Part shown: positions 23,638-42,084 of the stretch, piece after piece
How the letters are laid out: the number at the start of each line of letters is the position of its first letter
How positions within the stretch are numbered: the stretch's first letter is position 1
NCBI GenBank assembly: GCA_022592445.1
Contig: JABYQR010000021.1
Location: forward strand, 124,001 to 188,000
DNA: 64,000 bases
Direction: 5' to 3'
From: Cytidiella melzeri
Taxonomy: Eukaryota > Basidiomycota > Agaricomycetes > Polyporales > Irpicaceae
Position numbers and translations under genes: made by a program
The notes under the pieces: model-generated
What the model was told of the DNA's origin: nothing
Databases searched by the model: none
The model's input: only the letters and a program-made list of their open reading frames with translations

Positions 23638-24070
23638 TTACTCGGTCTTCTTGCCCTACGTCGATTGTCATTGTCAGCATGACAGAACATGGAACAGTGG
23701 CAGGTTAACGTACTTTGATCAATCCGTACGTGCCGTATACCACACCGAGCATTCCGACGCTGAACAAAGCGTAGTAGGTGCCTACAGAAATCCTAACGCA
23801 TAAGTCCGCCGGGAATCTTGAATGGTCTCAAGTCACGCACCGACGTAGAGGCGTGAGCGAGGAAGACGCAAGTATACTGGGTCGTGGGATGTCTATTATA
23901 GCAGAGTACTCTCAGCAGTGCCCTCAAAACATGTTCGACAATAATCCTCACCTGAACGAGCTTCTGGAACTCGTAAACCCGGTTGGGCTCTGTCGAAGTT
24001 CGTTTGTATCAAACTACGTAAACATTTGGATCCAACACAGCGACATACTGTTGTAGATTGAGGAGAGCAT
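23638..24070 (-). CDS. cytochrome c oxidase subunit 7A type
   Basis: A 65-residue protein in five exons: 24070-24049, 23989-23952, 23892-23841, 23781-23714, 23655-23638; each intron is 58-59 nt. The sequence starts MLSSIYNKPNRVYEFQKLVQ, then SHDPVYLRLPRSRLYV, one membrane helix GTYYALFSVGMLGVVYGTYG and the tail LIKGKKTE. This layout is that of fungal COX7A (yeast Cox9/Cox7 type), a small subunit of respiratory complex IV in the inner mitochondrial membrane. No single frame of useful length exists without splicing. It lies next to COA3 on the same strand and is divergent from YAF9. Confidence 0.88.
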
Positions 24071-24232
24071 CTTGCAAAGAGCGTTCGGAATGTGGTAGTT
24101 CGTCCTCTACGAAATGGCGGTAAAGTGAAGGGTTCAGGCGTGGGCGGAGTCCAAAGTGCGACGCCCAGCCGAGCTCCTCCGACGCCGGCTCGAACCTGCC
24201 TCGAACGGTCACGCCCCTCGCGCGACTTGACC
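24071..24232. promoter_or_regulatory. 162-bp divergent promoter (COX7A / YAF9)
   Basis: Starts at 24070 (minus) and 24233 (plus) leave 162 bp for both promoters. No TATA box is obvious. Whether it fires both ways together cannot be read from sequence. Confidence 0.45.
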
Positions 24233-25201
24233 ATGGCCACCGAGCGCGTTCGCGTCAGAGTATGTGGGTCGTCTCCTCGAGATTCATGTGAAGCTACAAC
24301 GCTTACGAGGGGGATTGCTCATGTAGGGTGTCAGCATATATAGGCCAATCATCTACGGGAATACCGCGATTGTGCTCAACCAAAAAGAACGCGAGACGCT
24401 GCCCACACCCGACCACACCCACCGATGGACTGTCGCCGTACGAAGTGCTGCGTCCGCACCAGACTCTGACATTGTTGGAGGCGCAGACGACCTGAGCTAC
24501 TTCATCAAACGCGTCACGTTCAAGTTGCACGACACATATGCCAATCCCAATCGTAGTGAGTTGGCTAGAAAGAACATGATGGACGGGGTTTTGTTGATTT
24601 CTACCCCGATGCTCAGACGTAGACAAGGCCCCATTCGAGGTTTCTGAAACAGGGTGCGTGCATGTCTGTCTAGTCTGTTCGTCTGCCCTCGTACGCCAGC
24701 GTGCTCAACAACTTCTCTAGGTGGGGAGAGTTCGAAGTGCAAATCCGAATCAATTTCGTCGCCGAGTCTGGAGAAAAGGCTATCACGTTCTACCACCACC
24801 TCAAGCTGCACCCATGGTCCAACATAGTAGCCGGCGAACCCGAACAACCACCACCTTTAGATGTAGCAGCAAAGATGGGTCCTGTCAATTCATGGCAATA
24901 CGATGAGGTCGTCTTCAACGACCCCTTTCAAACGTTCCTGAACATCCTCACTTCTCACCCCCCAACGCCGCTACCAAAAACAAAACGTCGGCCTGTCCCA
25001 TTCCACACCGCAAACCCAGCTTCTTTGGAGGCGTCGAAAGGTGGCACGCCAGAGTTTACGCAGGAGATGGAGAAGGATGAAGCCGAGCGTCTAGAGGCTG
25101 CGAGGAAGAAAGTCATCGCAGAGCAAGACAAGTGGAGGGACATGCTGATTGAAAAGGAAAAGGAGCTCTCGAAACTTAAGGCGCAGTTGACCGAGGCCTG
25201 A
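24233..25201 (+). CDS. YAF9: YEATS-domain protein Yaf9
   Basis: Four exons: 24233-24259, 24327-24555, 24617-24653, 24721-25201; 257 residues. The N-terminus MATERVRVRGVSIYRPIIYG and NTAIVLNQKERE open the YEATS domain, which continues HTHRWTVAVRSA, SYFIKRVTFKLHDTYANP, FEVSETGWGEFEVQIRI and FHHLKLHPW-like FYHHLKLHPW; aromatic cage residues for acyl-lysine are present. The C-terminus is a coiled coil (EMEKDEAERLEAARKKVIAE). Yaf9 is shared by the NuA4 acetyltransferase and SWR1 remodeller and reads histone acylation. The first 27-nt exon was found by matching the G-V-S-I-Y-R-P start; the second acceptor is TGTAG. Confidence 0.94.
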
Positions 25202-25348
25202 CAGGCCCTTTGAGTCTCATGCCTTCCCTGTATTTGTACTGCCAATTGTATCGAATATAGTCCGGAGCCTACGCTGACATGCAACATGACACAATAAATC
25301 TTGTGAGATATGGATAGAGCGTTGATATCGATGGAGATGACGATGCCT

Positions 25349-33898
<8,550 letters not shown>

Positions 33899-34206
33899 GA
33901 ACGCGTGAAGCACCAGTCTGCCACGGTCAAGCTGGCATGGAAGTCGGGTCGTCAGACAAGAGATCCTAAGGTCGAGGTTGACGGTGACGCGAACCCGTTT
34001 GAGCGACCGTGACATCACGCGACAGTCACGTGACACAACACTTTCATAAGAATCATAACATAGGATTCAGGAAATCTCTTATGTCGGAAGAACGTTCACG
34101 TCGTACCAGTATGAAGTACAAGTAAAAGTACTATTCAACCGTCCCAGGTATGCTAAACTGAAGCAATGTGATAGTAGGGTACATAACACATAGTGCTTAC
34201 TCTCAC

Positions 34207-37157
34207 TTACTTCCTCCCAGACCGTTTTTTATCCTTCATCTTCTCCTTGTCCATCGCCTTCTGCTCCGCCCTCTCGCTCTCCAACGAGCCATACACCTTC
34301 TTCATCCTCTCGTTATACACCTGATCCTTCTCTTTCTCCTTCTTCTGCTGTTCCGCCGCAAGGAACCTTGCGTCCTTCCGAAGCTCACGTATCGCGCCCT
34401 TCTTCTCCTGCTTATACTGGGCGCGTAGCTTCGCGGACTCGTTCCGTTCGTGGTCTGGATCTCGGTTGCGGAGGTAGTTCGACGAGGAGTGTTCAAACCG
34501 GGGAATGTATGTAGCAATCGGAATTGCCTTGTGGGCTTGCAGCACGAGGGGGCGGCGGGCGAGGTGTGAGAACTTGAGTAGCCGCCCGAGCATGTCTTTG
34601 GTGGATGAAAGCTTAGTCTATAAGCAGTTCAGTGTCGCTCAAGCGCGCATCATTGCAGCTGGCTTACCGTAACGTCGTGTGGAAGCCCATCGCACTTGAC
34701 GCTGTCCATCAACGCCGTCGCTGGCTCAAAGAGCTCAACGAAGCCTTGGAAACCTTTGTACAAGTCCGCATATTGGTTCATCAGCTCTAGCGTAAGCCCG
34801 AGCAAGTCAACCTTCGCCTGTTCGTCCATAGTTCCTTCCGCCAAGAGTCTTGTTAAATCCGGCTTCCTTATACACATTCTTTTCGTCGCCTTTCCAGAGA
34901 TGATCGCCAACACCATGCACCTATCCGAACGGAAGTCCGGTGCAGGAAAACATCCTGGCAACGCGCTCTCGTCTTTCAACGTGTTGGGCGCGAGGTGCAA
35001 AATTGCATTGTACAGGAAAGTAATGGCTTCAGGTACCAGTCGCTTTGAGAAACCTTCGTACTGCAAGAATAGAGTGCACAAGAATAGCCCGCTCGCAATG
35101 TCTTGTAGTGATCTGACTCGGCATAAACCTAGGTATGAACCCATAAGAAGTCGAGCTGGGGAAATAACGGGATGGTTCATGTCACTTGTCGGCCATATGA
35201 GTCCTGTGACGCGTAGTAGGGAGAGCTCAGCAAGGCCTGGCCAAGTTTTAGATGACGACTCTGTTACGCCGTGCGATAGTCCGCGCTTAAGATTTTTCTG
35301 CATGAGATTGAGTTTCTCCACAAAACGTTTTGCGGACTGTGTCGGAAATGATTTACTGAGTGCATAGAGGTGGGGGATCAAAGAAGCGAGAAGAGTGAAC
35401 TTTGGCGTTGGGGGAGACGTAATATATAGAATATGGTCGATGAGAACGCCAGTGAGAGCCTGAAAAGCTGTCAGCAATGTCTTTAGTAAACAGAAAGTAT
35501 CTTACCTGCAACTTGAATTTGTTGTCTTGTGCTAGGCTAGGGTGGTAGAGCGTGCGGATACGCTTGACAACAGTCGATAGGTCGGCATCCTCGACGTCTT
35601 CGATTATCTCGAGGAACTCGTCGTGCGTACCTGGGCAAGGGAAGGTATATGGCAGCTCCTTCCGGTCAACAGTCTTCCCGCTGCTATTTGTAACATATTT
35701 ATTTGTCTTCACCAGTGTTTCTGACTCGCTTTCTTCTGCTTCATTATCCCCCTCTTCTTCGGAATCTTCACTCGTCAAATCGCCTTCCTCGCCCCCACCC
35801 TCGTCGTCGTCCTCGCTGTCCTCGCTGTCCTCTTCCACTTCTTGCCCTTCAAGTCCAGCACCCAATACGCCTGATGTGTTCTCTTCATCCACAAAATCAT
35901 CATCCAAGTCATCGCCACCTCGCTGCCTCCTCCTACCTTTGCCTCCCCTGTCTTCGTCGTCGTCGATATCCTCCAGACCCTGCATCCTTCTAAGTCTCTG
36001 CTTCTCCGCCTTCTCCAGGGCCTCCTTTTCTTCCACGGCCAACTCTTCCTCGGTCTTCGTCCTGTCCTTTGGCTGGGCACGCTTTTCAAAGGCGAGTTCG
36101 CGCACGAATTGATCATATTCCTGGTCTTTCTCGTCCGTTGGCAAAGCAAACGCTGCAGGTGCTGAGGAGGGCTTCTCTTCCAGTGAATGACGGTCAGATG
36201 CTTTTAAAGAAGGGTCGGGGGCGTAGAGTAGGGAGCGTAGAGTGTCAAGTTCCTCGTCGAGCTGATGTCGGAGGTTCACGTCCTCCTCTTGTTGAGCTTG
36301 TCTTGCAAACTAGGGTAATATGAGACTTCAGATGGGAAAGAATGATCTCAGGAGGTACGTGCCTTATACTCTTTGCTTTTAGCCATCACCTCGGACATGA
36401 CCTCTGCCTTGGACTTCTTTCTCTGTGGCTGTCCGTCCGAATCTTCGTCGTCGTCGTCTTCATCATCAAACCCGCCAAAATGACTCTCGTGCACAGTTCG
36501 ACGATCAATATGGCCTAGTAGAAGTGTCATCTCTACCAACGAGGATCTCAATGATTTCACATACCTTGGTCCTCTTCCTCTTCCTCCAGCCGTAGCCCGA
36601 CGTTATCGAAGTCGTCTAGATTCGAAAGACTTTGGCCATAATGTGTCAGTTCATCGTCATCTTCCAGATTGTACGCATCGCCCCTAGAGTTTCGTTGTCT
36701 TTCGCGAGTGAATCGCTCAAGCATACGTTCTTCCGGTGTCATGGTGGGATCGTTCTCGCCGAATCGACGGTCCAGGATACCTCCTGCATGGTCTCTGTCC
36801 TCAAACTCCTTTAACAGAGTTTTCTTTCTCTGAATGCGCCTCCCATCAAATTTGTGTACCCTATAGACAAATAATACGCACCCTCTCGATCCCTGCTTGC
36901 TTGCTCTGTGCAGGCCGTCCCACAGTCCCAGCAATTCTCCGTCCTCCAACATCATGCTTCAGCTTCGTGACCTTTACGTCAAACGGATTCATTTTCTGTT
37001 GAATCTCCTTCAACTTCGCCGCCTTTCTCTGCTTCTCCTTTTCATCGAGGACACTGCGTTTCCGTTTCTTGCCGTTCTTTTGTTGCTGTTGCTGCTTCGA
37101 AAGCCCGGCTTGCGAGAGGGCATTCTTGAGTTGCGAGAGTTGGGAGCCTTTTGCCAT
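34207..37157 (-). CDS. NOP14: nucleolar protein Nop14
   Basis: Six exons: 37157-36882, 36829-36565, 36514-36363, 36309-35506, 35459-34668, 34617-34207; 899 residues. Marks of the family: N-terminal SQLSQLKNALSQAGLS, a basic KNGKKRKRSVLDEKEK, KMNPFDVKVTKLKHDVGG, then KTLLKEFEDRDHAGGILDRR and FGENDPTMTPEERMLERFTR. A long acidic tract covers about residues 330-380, and the C-terminus has AQYKQEKKGAIRELRKDARF and a Lys-rich end. Nop14 is an SSU-processome factor needed for 18S rRNA maturation with Emg1 and Noc4. The third intron (36310-36362) has a GC donor (AAG-GCACGT); the frame works only with it. NOP14 is tandem with the ATR gene, 308 bp apart. Confidence 0.94.
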
Positions 37158-37763
37158 GGCGTGTCACTGGAAGTACGAGCTGTGCATGTAGCATACAGTA
37201 GCGGCAGAAAGTGTTGCGACACTACGATCGAGCGCGCAACACTTTTCTCATCGTGCGAGCTCATTTCCTCATGTTTTGTTCTGTTTTTGATTTCCACACA
37301 CTATATACAATATAATAATCATGTCCTTGGTAAAGAAAGCTGTTGTGTGCAAAAAAGTGCACAATCCGCGCAAAAGCTGCATTAAGCGCCTGTGCATTGT
37401 ACTCCTACTATTGTGATGCATCATCATCTCAACTTTCCTATGTACGACTTTGTCTAAGAAATCTGAAAAGGATCTGGTATAAGACCCCTTTGCTTTCATA
37501 AGCTCTGCTGCACAGGTGGGGAGATGCTCATATAATCCCTTGATATACCCATGATCCAGATTAGCCCACTCCTCCTGCAATACCTTCCACAGCTCCTCCT
37601 TATTAGATAACTGCTGCTTGCGAGCCCATAATTTGCAGTCTAGATGGTCCCAAACATTCTCCATAATGTTCATATCAGGTGAATCTGGAGGCCAGGGCAA
37701 TACAGTGATCTTGTTCTCCTGAACCAAGCTGTGGCAAGCTTTGACGTGTGCTGTGGATCATTA

Positions 37764-38096
37764 GGGTTGTTCAGAGTTGCAGCTCCAGCGTCTATCACCC
37801 CAAAGAGGAAGGTGATGCAAGTGGTCACAGTCTGTCACATATGTGCTTGCAATTGTTGTGGTATTTTTTTGCTTGTGCTCAAGTAGCTTACATAGATCTA
37901 CCTTCAGAATACTTGAAAATCAATCATTCATTTCATAGTTATGAACTACATCAAGAAATGCAAGGTTTTAGTAATAAAAAAGCTTGACTGTGTAACATCT
38001 TTGTGACTACCTAATGTGACAAGCACCCCTCGTACCAGTTGCATAACCAGCGCTGCGAGCTGCAAGCTGCGCTGCTGTGCCAACTCTGAACAACCC
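37764..38096. mobile_element. 333-bp MITE with TA target duplication
   Basis: Perfect 16-bp terminal inverted repeats GGGTTGTTCAGAGTTG bound the element and continue with imperfect similarity. TA dinucleotides flank it at 37762-37763 and 38097-38098. Removing the element and one TA rejoins the Tc1 transposase motif Q-D-N-N-D-P-Q-H-T-S-K in one frame, so the insertion site is exact. It encodes no protein. Confidence 0.8.
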
Positions 38097-38339
38097 TATT
38101 GTCCTGATGGAAAATGATCTGTCAGCAGGTCAAATTTTGGTCTGCCAAGGTGCTCAGCAGTGACTCCGATAGGATGGAGCAGTAAAGCTTTGTATTCATC
38201 TTCCCATCAGTGTGGTGTAGCCTTCCTTTTCCCCTTGAAGTGATGCATCCCCACAAAATGATACTTCTGCCCCCGTGCTCTATATATCACAAAAGAACAA
38301 CACTACAATTCTGACCAACATCAGTGGTAGCAATGTTTC

Positions 38340-39340
38340 ATCCATTTATGGTAATTTACCACTCTCTAACATTCTTTTTGTCCTCTCCTTACTGTTGTTT
38401 TAGCTTCGCTTTGCTGTCTTGGGACCCACTCCTGCATGTGTGCTGCTCCCAACTGTGCACCACTGTTGCTCCTCTTTGTTTCAGCTTTTGGGCCTTCATC
38501 CTCCTCCTCACCGTTGACATTAACACCGTTGCTTGCTTGACCCCTTTCATTGCATTGTCCACTTTGTGGCTCGTTGTATCTCACTCTCCGGTGCTAGCTG
38601 TGTACGCTGGTGGTGTACATCCACTATCTCTCATGTTAGTGTACACAAGATGTCTGCAATCACACCAGCTGGGTGTGTTCTGCAATGTGGTGCCAACCTT
38701 CTGGCTCATGTCTGATGACTGGCTGACTTGTCTCCCATCAAGTACACACTCAAGGGGTTAATATTACTCGGTCTCTGTGCTTGCCCCTCCCCCTCCAATC
38801 TTTGCAATCCCCTCTCTACCTCCTGTTGGTCCTTGACTTGCCTCAATCTCTACACACTTTCTCATCAACAATTGTAATTTATTCAGCATTCTTTGATGGA
38901 TTAATCCCATGAGCAAACAACACTTCTTGAGGTCTCAAGTATGTTTTGATTGGTGTGTACTTATACTCACTATTGGGAGGAACTACGCGCATAGTTCAGG
39001 CTTGCTCGCCGACAGACAAGGTTAAACAGTACATTGACTTGTTTCAGCTGGTATCAGTGACACACTCATCTTGTTGCACCCCTGCCTTCTCACTCTCATA
39101 TTTGCCGGTATCTGGCTCCGTTATCTCAGAGCACTGGTAGAAGGGCACTCAACACACTTACATGATTGCTAGCCTCGCCAGCGCACTTCTTCTGCCACAT
39201 CACTCTCCCGCCTTTGTCTTCAGCCACCTTGTTGCCCTTGCTTCCTGCTTGCCCACTAATCCTCTGACTCCGGATCCCTGCTATGCTAAATGGCGTAGAT
39301 ATGTGAATGTTAGAGGGCATTCAGGTGCAATAGCTGTTTG
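38340..39340. other. unidentified repeat-like sequence inside the Tc1 remnant
   Basis: About 1 kb that separates the HTH and DDE parts of the transposase. ORFs on both strands are low in conservation; no terminal repeats were recognised. Probably another insertion. Confidence 0.4.
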
Positions 39341-39719
39341 TGCTATGTAGTGTATTCAATTTTGTGCTGTCTGTGCATATACAAGACTTGCAAAATGTTG
39401 GTTTTGGGATGTTTTGGATTTGGAACTCCCAGTGAGTGCTCACATTCCAGAGGTTGCAGCCTTGCAGAATGCGAGGGTGACCTGTCTTGGGCTTTTTGCA
39501 TAGAAATCAGGCTGTTGGGGTAGATTTTTAATGGTACAGTAGATGGTAGATCTGTGAACAGAGACATTCTTGCAAATGTTGGCCACACCAACACCTTAAT
39601 CCAGATTTTTTCCTTCTTGGTAGGGGTACACAGCACCATTACATTTTTTAAAAAATGAAGAAGAATTGTTGCAGTGTGCTCCAGCACATTGACACTTTTT
39701 CAGATGTACTATCGATGAC

Positions 39720-39749
39720 CCAGAAGTGAACTGTTTAGTTCACTTCTGG
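39720..39749. repeat. 13-bp stem, 4-nt loop hairpin
   Basis: CCAGAAGTGAACT, loop GTTT, then the exact reverse complement. It adjoins the N-terminal end of the Tc1 remnant. The left arm with its flank recurs in inverted orientation at about 48175-48203. Confidence 0.75.
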
Positions 39750-40216
39750 TCCCCCCCATTCCTCCGTACCTCTTTCCTCTTGGAGATCTCACAGTCATGT
39801 ACTATAGTATCTTGGCTATAGACAGTCTGTTTCTTTGAATATTTGGAGGGGAGAAGAGGTGCTTGTAATGGTCTGCACAAAGGTAACTGTTCCCCTGCCA
39901 AAATCTCTGAATTGTCACGGCATGTTACGCACAAGTGCCTGGTCACTGGCTGGTGGTCAGCACTGGTTGCAGCTTCAGCCCACGAGGCATTGTCACGCCT
40001 GCCTCCACCATTGACAGTATACCTTCTACTATTCTTGCCACATTGGCCATGCATACAAACAGGTATTTCTCCCTGACAGTATAGACCCATATGAATGTAC
40101 ACTGTGAATTCTGCGCCAAAACATACACTGGTGCTGCCTCAGTAAGCCCATCAATTGCAGTTCACTCATGAACTACAGCAAAATTTGAGGTATTCAATTT
40201 TTCTATCTGCGCAGAG
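39750..40216. other. transposon-derived sequence left of the gypsy element
   Basis: No gene recognised. It ends with CAGAG (40212-40216), the left target-site copy of the gypsy insertion. Confidence 0.5.
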
Positions 40217-40976
40217 TGTCATGGATGGCCTGACTAGCCCTTAATTTTTGCAATTTACCTCTTGTTTTTATCTGTAAAACTCCGGGCTGCAGCTCAGTTG
40301 CAACCTTCTCTGCACAAACTCCTTTTGCACATCTATTAAGCGCCCGTATCACGTGGCTTAGACGCTCCACAACGTCACATTATTTGCTACTACGTCACAC
40401 TGGCATGTGACTTAGCTTAAGTAAGACCACATGGCTACAGACACATGGTTCAGCCCATAGCTAGGGTTTGATGTCATAAATGACGTCCACATGGACTCCT
40501 TTTTTGTTCTTTCCTTATTGTTCTCTTTATGGAAGGATGTTCTCACAGGTGTGGGAATGGAATACAATAGTTGGTCTCCTTTTAGATAGATTCTCTCACG
40601 AGTAGAGTTCTTGGCAAGGTCTAGACAATAGCTATTGTTCTCCTTTAGGTAGTTCTTTTGTTCTTCGTTCACACGGCTTCTTGCAAAGCCTGCCCTCAAC
40701 ATGGTCTGTGCGCAGGTCCCTGAAGTCTATATATACTGCTGCATGTACACTCCTAGCCCCCATCTCGACCTCTTGGTCTTTACTGGGCTAGGTAAGCAAA
40801 TCCCCTCTGTACTACATAGCTGGTAGTCAGAATACTAACTTGGTCTTTACTGGGCTAGACAACTTGTATAAAGTCTGATAGCTGGTGAGAGCACTGTGCT
40901 ACACGCCTGCCACCACCTTCTCGTCGATATCCACTTCGTGTCCCTGTCTGTCACGTCGAGCCTTGTCTCCGTGTCA
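40217..40976 (+). repeat. 5' LTR of the gypsy element (760 bp)
   Basis: Starts TGTCATGG and ends GTGTCA; matches 47288-48044 almost base for base. It holds two ACGTCACA boxes, a CACGTG box and a TATA box. Confidence 0.92.
40728..40735 (+). promoter_or_regulatory. TATA box in the 5' LTR
   Basis: TATATATA about 30 bp upstream of ATCTCGACCT (40762-40771), which is the exact complement of the primer-binding site. The spacing predicts that the transcript starts at about 40762. Confidence 0.6.
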
Positions 40977-40978
40977 TT

Positions 40979-40988
40979 AGGTCGAGAT
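40979..40988 (+). other. primer-binding site, self-priming type
   Basis: AGGTCGAGAT, two bases after the LTR. It does not begin TGG as a tRNA 3'-end site would. It is exactly complementary to LTR bases 40762-40771, the predicted 5' end of the RNA, as in Tf1-type elements. Confidence 0.6.
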
Positions 40989-41047
40989 CGTTGTGAAAAC
41001 CCTGGGTCCCCCATTCCCACCGTTTTAAAAAGTTTATTCCTGTTTGA

Positions 41048-41851
41048 CGAGTACGTCTCCGGTCTTCTCATACCGTTGAGCTACACTTACGTCGTCCGTT
41101 TCTACCTCCTGCGCGTTGTCTAGTGCCTAAGGACACATGCCCCCGTTTTTCTAAGAACCTCCCTGCCACTGAGCCTCAGCTCAAGAGGTCTCTTCCACCA
41201 TCTTTCCTTGACGCTCTCGCTGAAAAGCGCAAGAGTAGTCAACCTCATCGTTGGTCTGACAAGGACCTGGTCACTGTCGCGAAGTACGTGTCCAAGAAGC
41301 CGCCTGTCAAAGGCATCACCCTCACCGTTCCCTCATACAAGGAAAATCGCCAACTCCGCGCCTCTGCACGAGCATACGGAGAACGAGCTGCTGAGGAGCG
41401 TGACCGCACCTTAGCTGAGCAACAGACCCACAAGCTCACCTTTGCAGAGCGACTAGCAAAGCTCCCTGCACCAACTCCCGCCCCCGCTGCACCAAAGCCG
41501 GTGTTGATCGACTTCAAGAAGTTGTCACCGGTTGATCTCGTAGGCATCTTCAAGCCAAAACTTACCGCTGTCCGCACTCGCTTGCAAGCTCTCACAGAAC
41601 TTGAAGAACTCCTGAACCGCGCCAACCCCGACCACCGTCGCGCCCTGCTCCACCTCGTCAACAAGGTTAATCGTTTCCTCAACCGAGTCGACAATCTTGC
41701 ACCCATCACAACAGACCGCGAGTGGCAGCTCCTAGACTGGGGTTGCAAAGCAATTGGGAAAGTTTCTTTCAAGCAGCTTCGTAAAAACTACGATAGAGTT
41801 CTAGCACAACTTAACGTAGTCAATAGTGATAGCTACTTTGAGTGGATCTAG
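41048..41851 (+). CDS. extra ORF upstream of gag, no ATG
   Basis: An open frame of 268 codons from the last stop (41045-41047) to TAG at 41849-41851; it contains no ATG codon in frame, and the first GTG is at 41123. The product looks coding: basic and Pro/Ala-rich first half, then helices such as VDLVGIFKPKLTAVRTRLQA and HLVNKVNRFLNRVDNLAPIT. It overlaps the open frame of gag by 10 nt in another frame. I do not recognise it. It could be a capsid-related helper, part of gag read by frameshift, or spliced to an ATG. A GTACGT...CTAG pair just before it (about 41051-41123) looks like an intron. Confidence 0.55.
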   Translation, partial: RVRLRSSHTVELHLRRPFLPPARCLVPKDTCPRFSKNLPATEPQLKRSLPPSFLDALAEKRKSSQPHRWSDKDLVTVAKYVSKKPPVKGITLTVPSYKENRQLRASARAYGERAAEERDRTLAEQQTHKLTFAERLAKLPAPTPAPAAPKPVLIDFKKLSPVDLVGIFKPKLTAVRTRLQALTELEELLNRANPDHRRALLHLVNKVNRFLNRVDNLAPITTDREWQLLDWGCKAIGKVSFKQLRKNYDRVLAQLNVVNSDSYFEWI

Positions 41852-42084
41852 ACAGTCCACAAGTTTTGCCCACCACGTCTTGCGAAAATTATATACACTT
41901 CTTCGATTCGAGCACGGTCACAGACGACCACTTCTACGAAGGCATATTCTACGAGTGTGACGAACAACCGTGCCCAAATCGGTACACTCAGGCAGACCCA
42001 ACAGAAGCGGTCAATAGCGAATACTACGCCGGACAGCACCAGACACCCAACGAAGAAAACCTACGCCTCATTACATCACAAGAC

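Larger units (their letters stand above)
37269..39690 (-). mobile_element. decayed Tc1/mariner-type transposon
   Basis: Transposase pieces in order on the minus strand. Near 39600 there is an HTH-like stretch (VANICKNVSVHRSTIY). Near 38270-38100 there is GGRSIILWGCITS, TDGKMNTKLYCSILSE and IIFHQDN (second catalytic Asp). From 37762 down to 37330 there is NDPQHTSKLATAWF, then ITVLPWPPDSPDMNIMENVW and DHLDCKLWARKQQ, the DDE C-terminus. The order matches a Tc1 transposase, but stops and extra sequence between about 39340 and 38340 show decay. A MITE sits inside the gene at 37764-38096. Ends and terminal repeats are not securely defined. Confidence 0.7.

Noticed and set aside
35552..36112. Long Ser-rich plus-strand ORF
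   Set aside because: It is the antisense of the acidic, GAA/GAG-rich tract of NOP14; composition explains it.
36830..36881. A 23-nt intron in NOP14 ending at CTATAG
   Set aside because: Too short; the 52-nt intron to CATTCAG keeps frame and conserved sequence.
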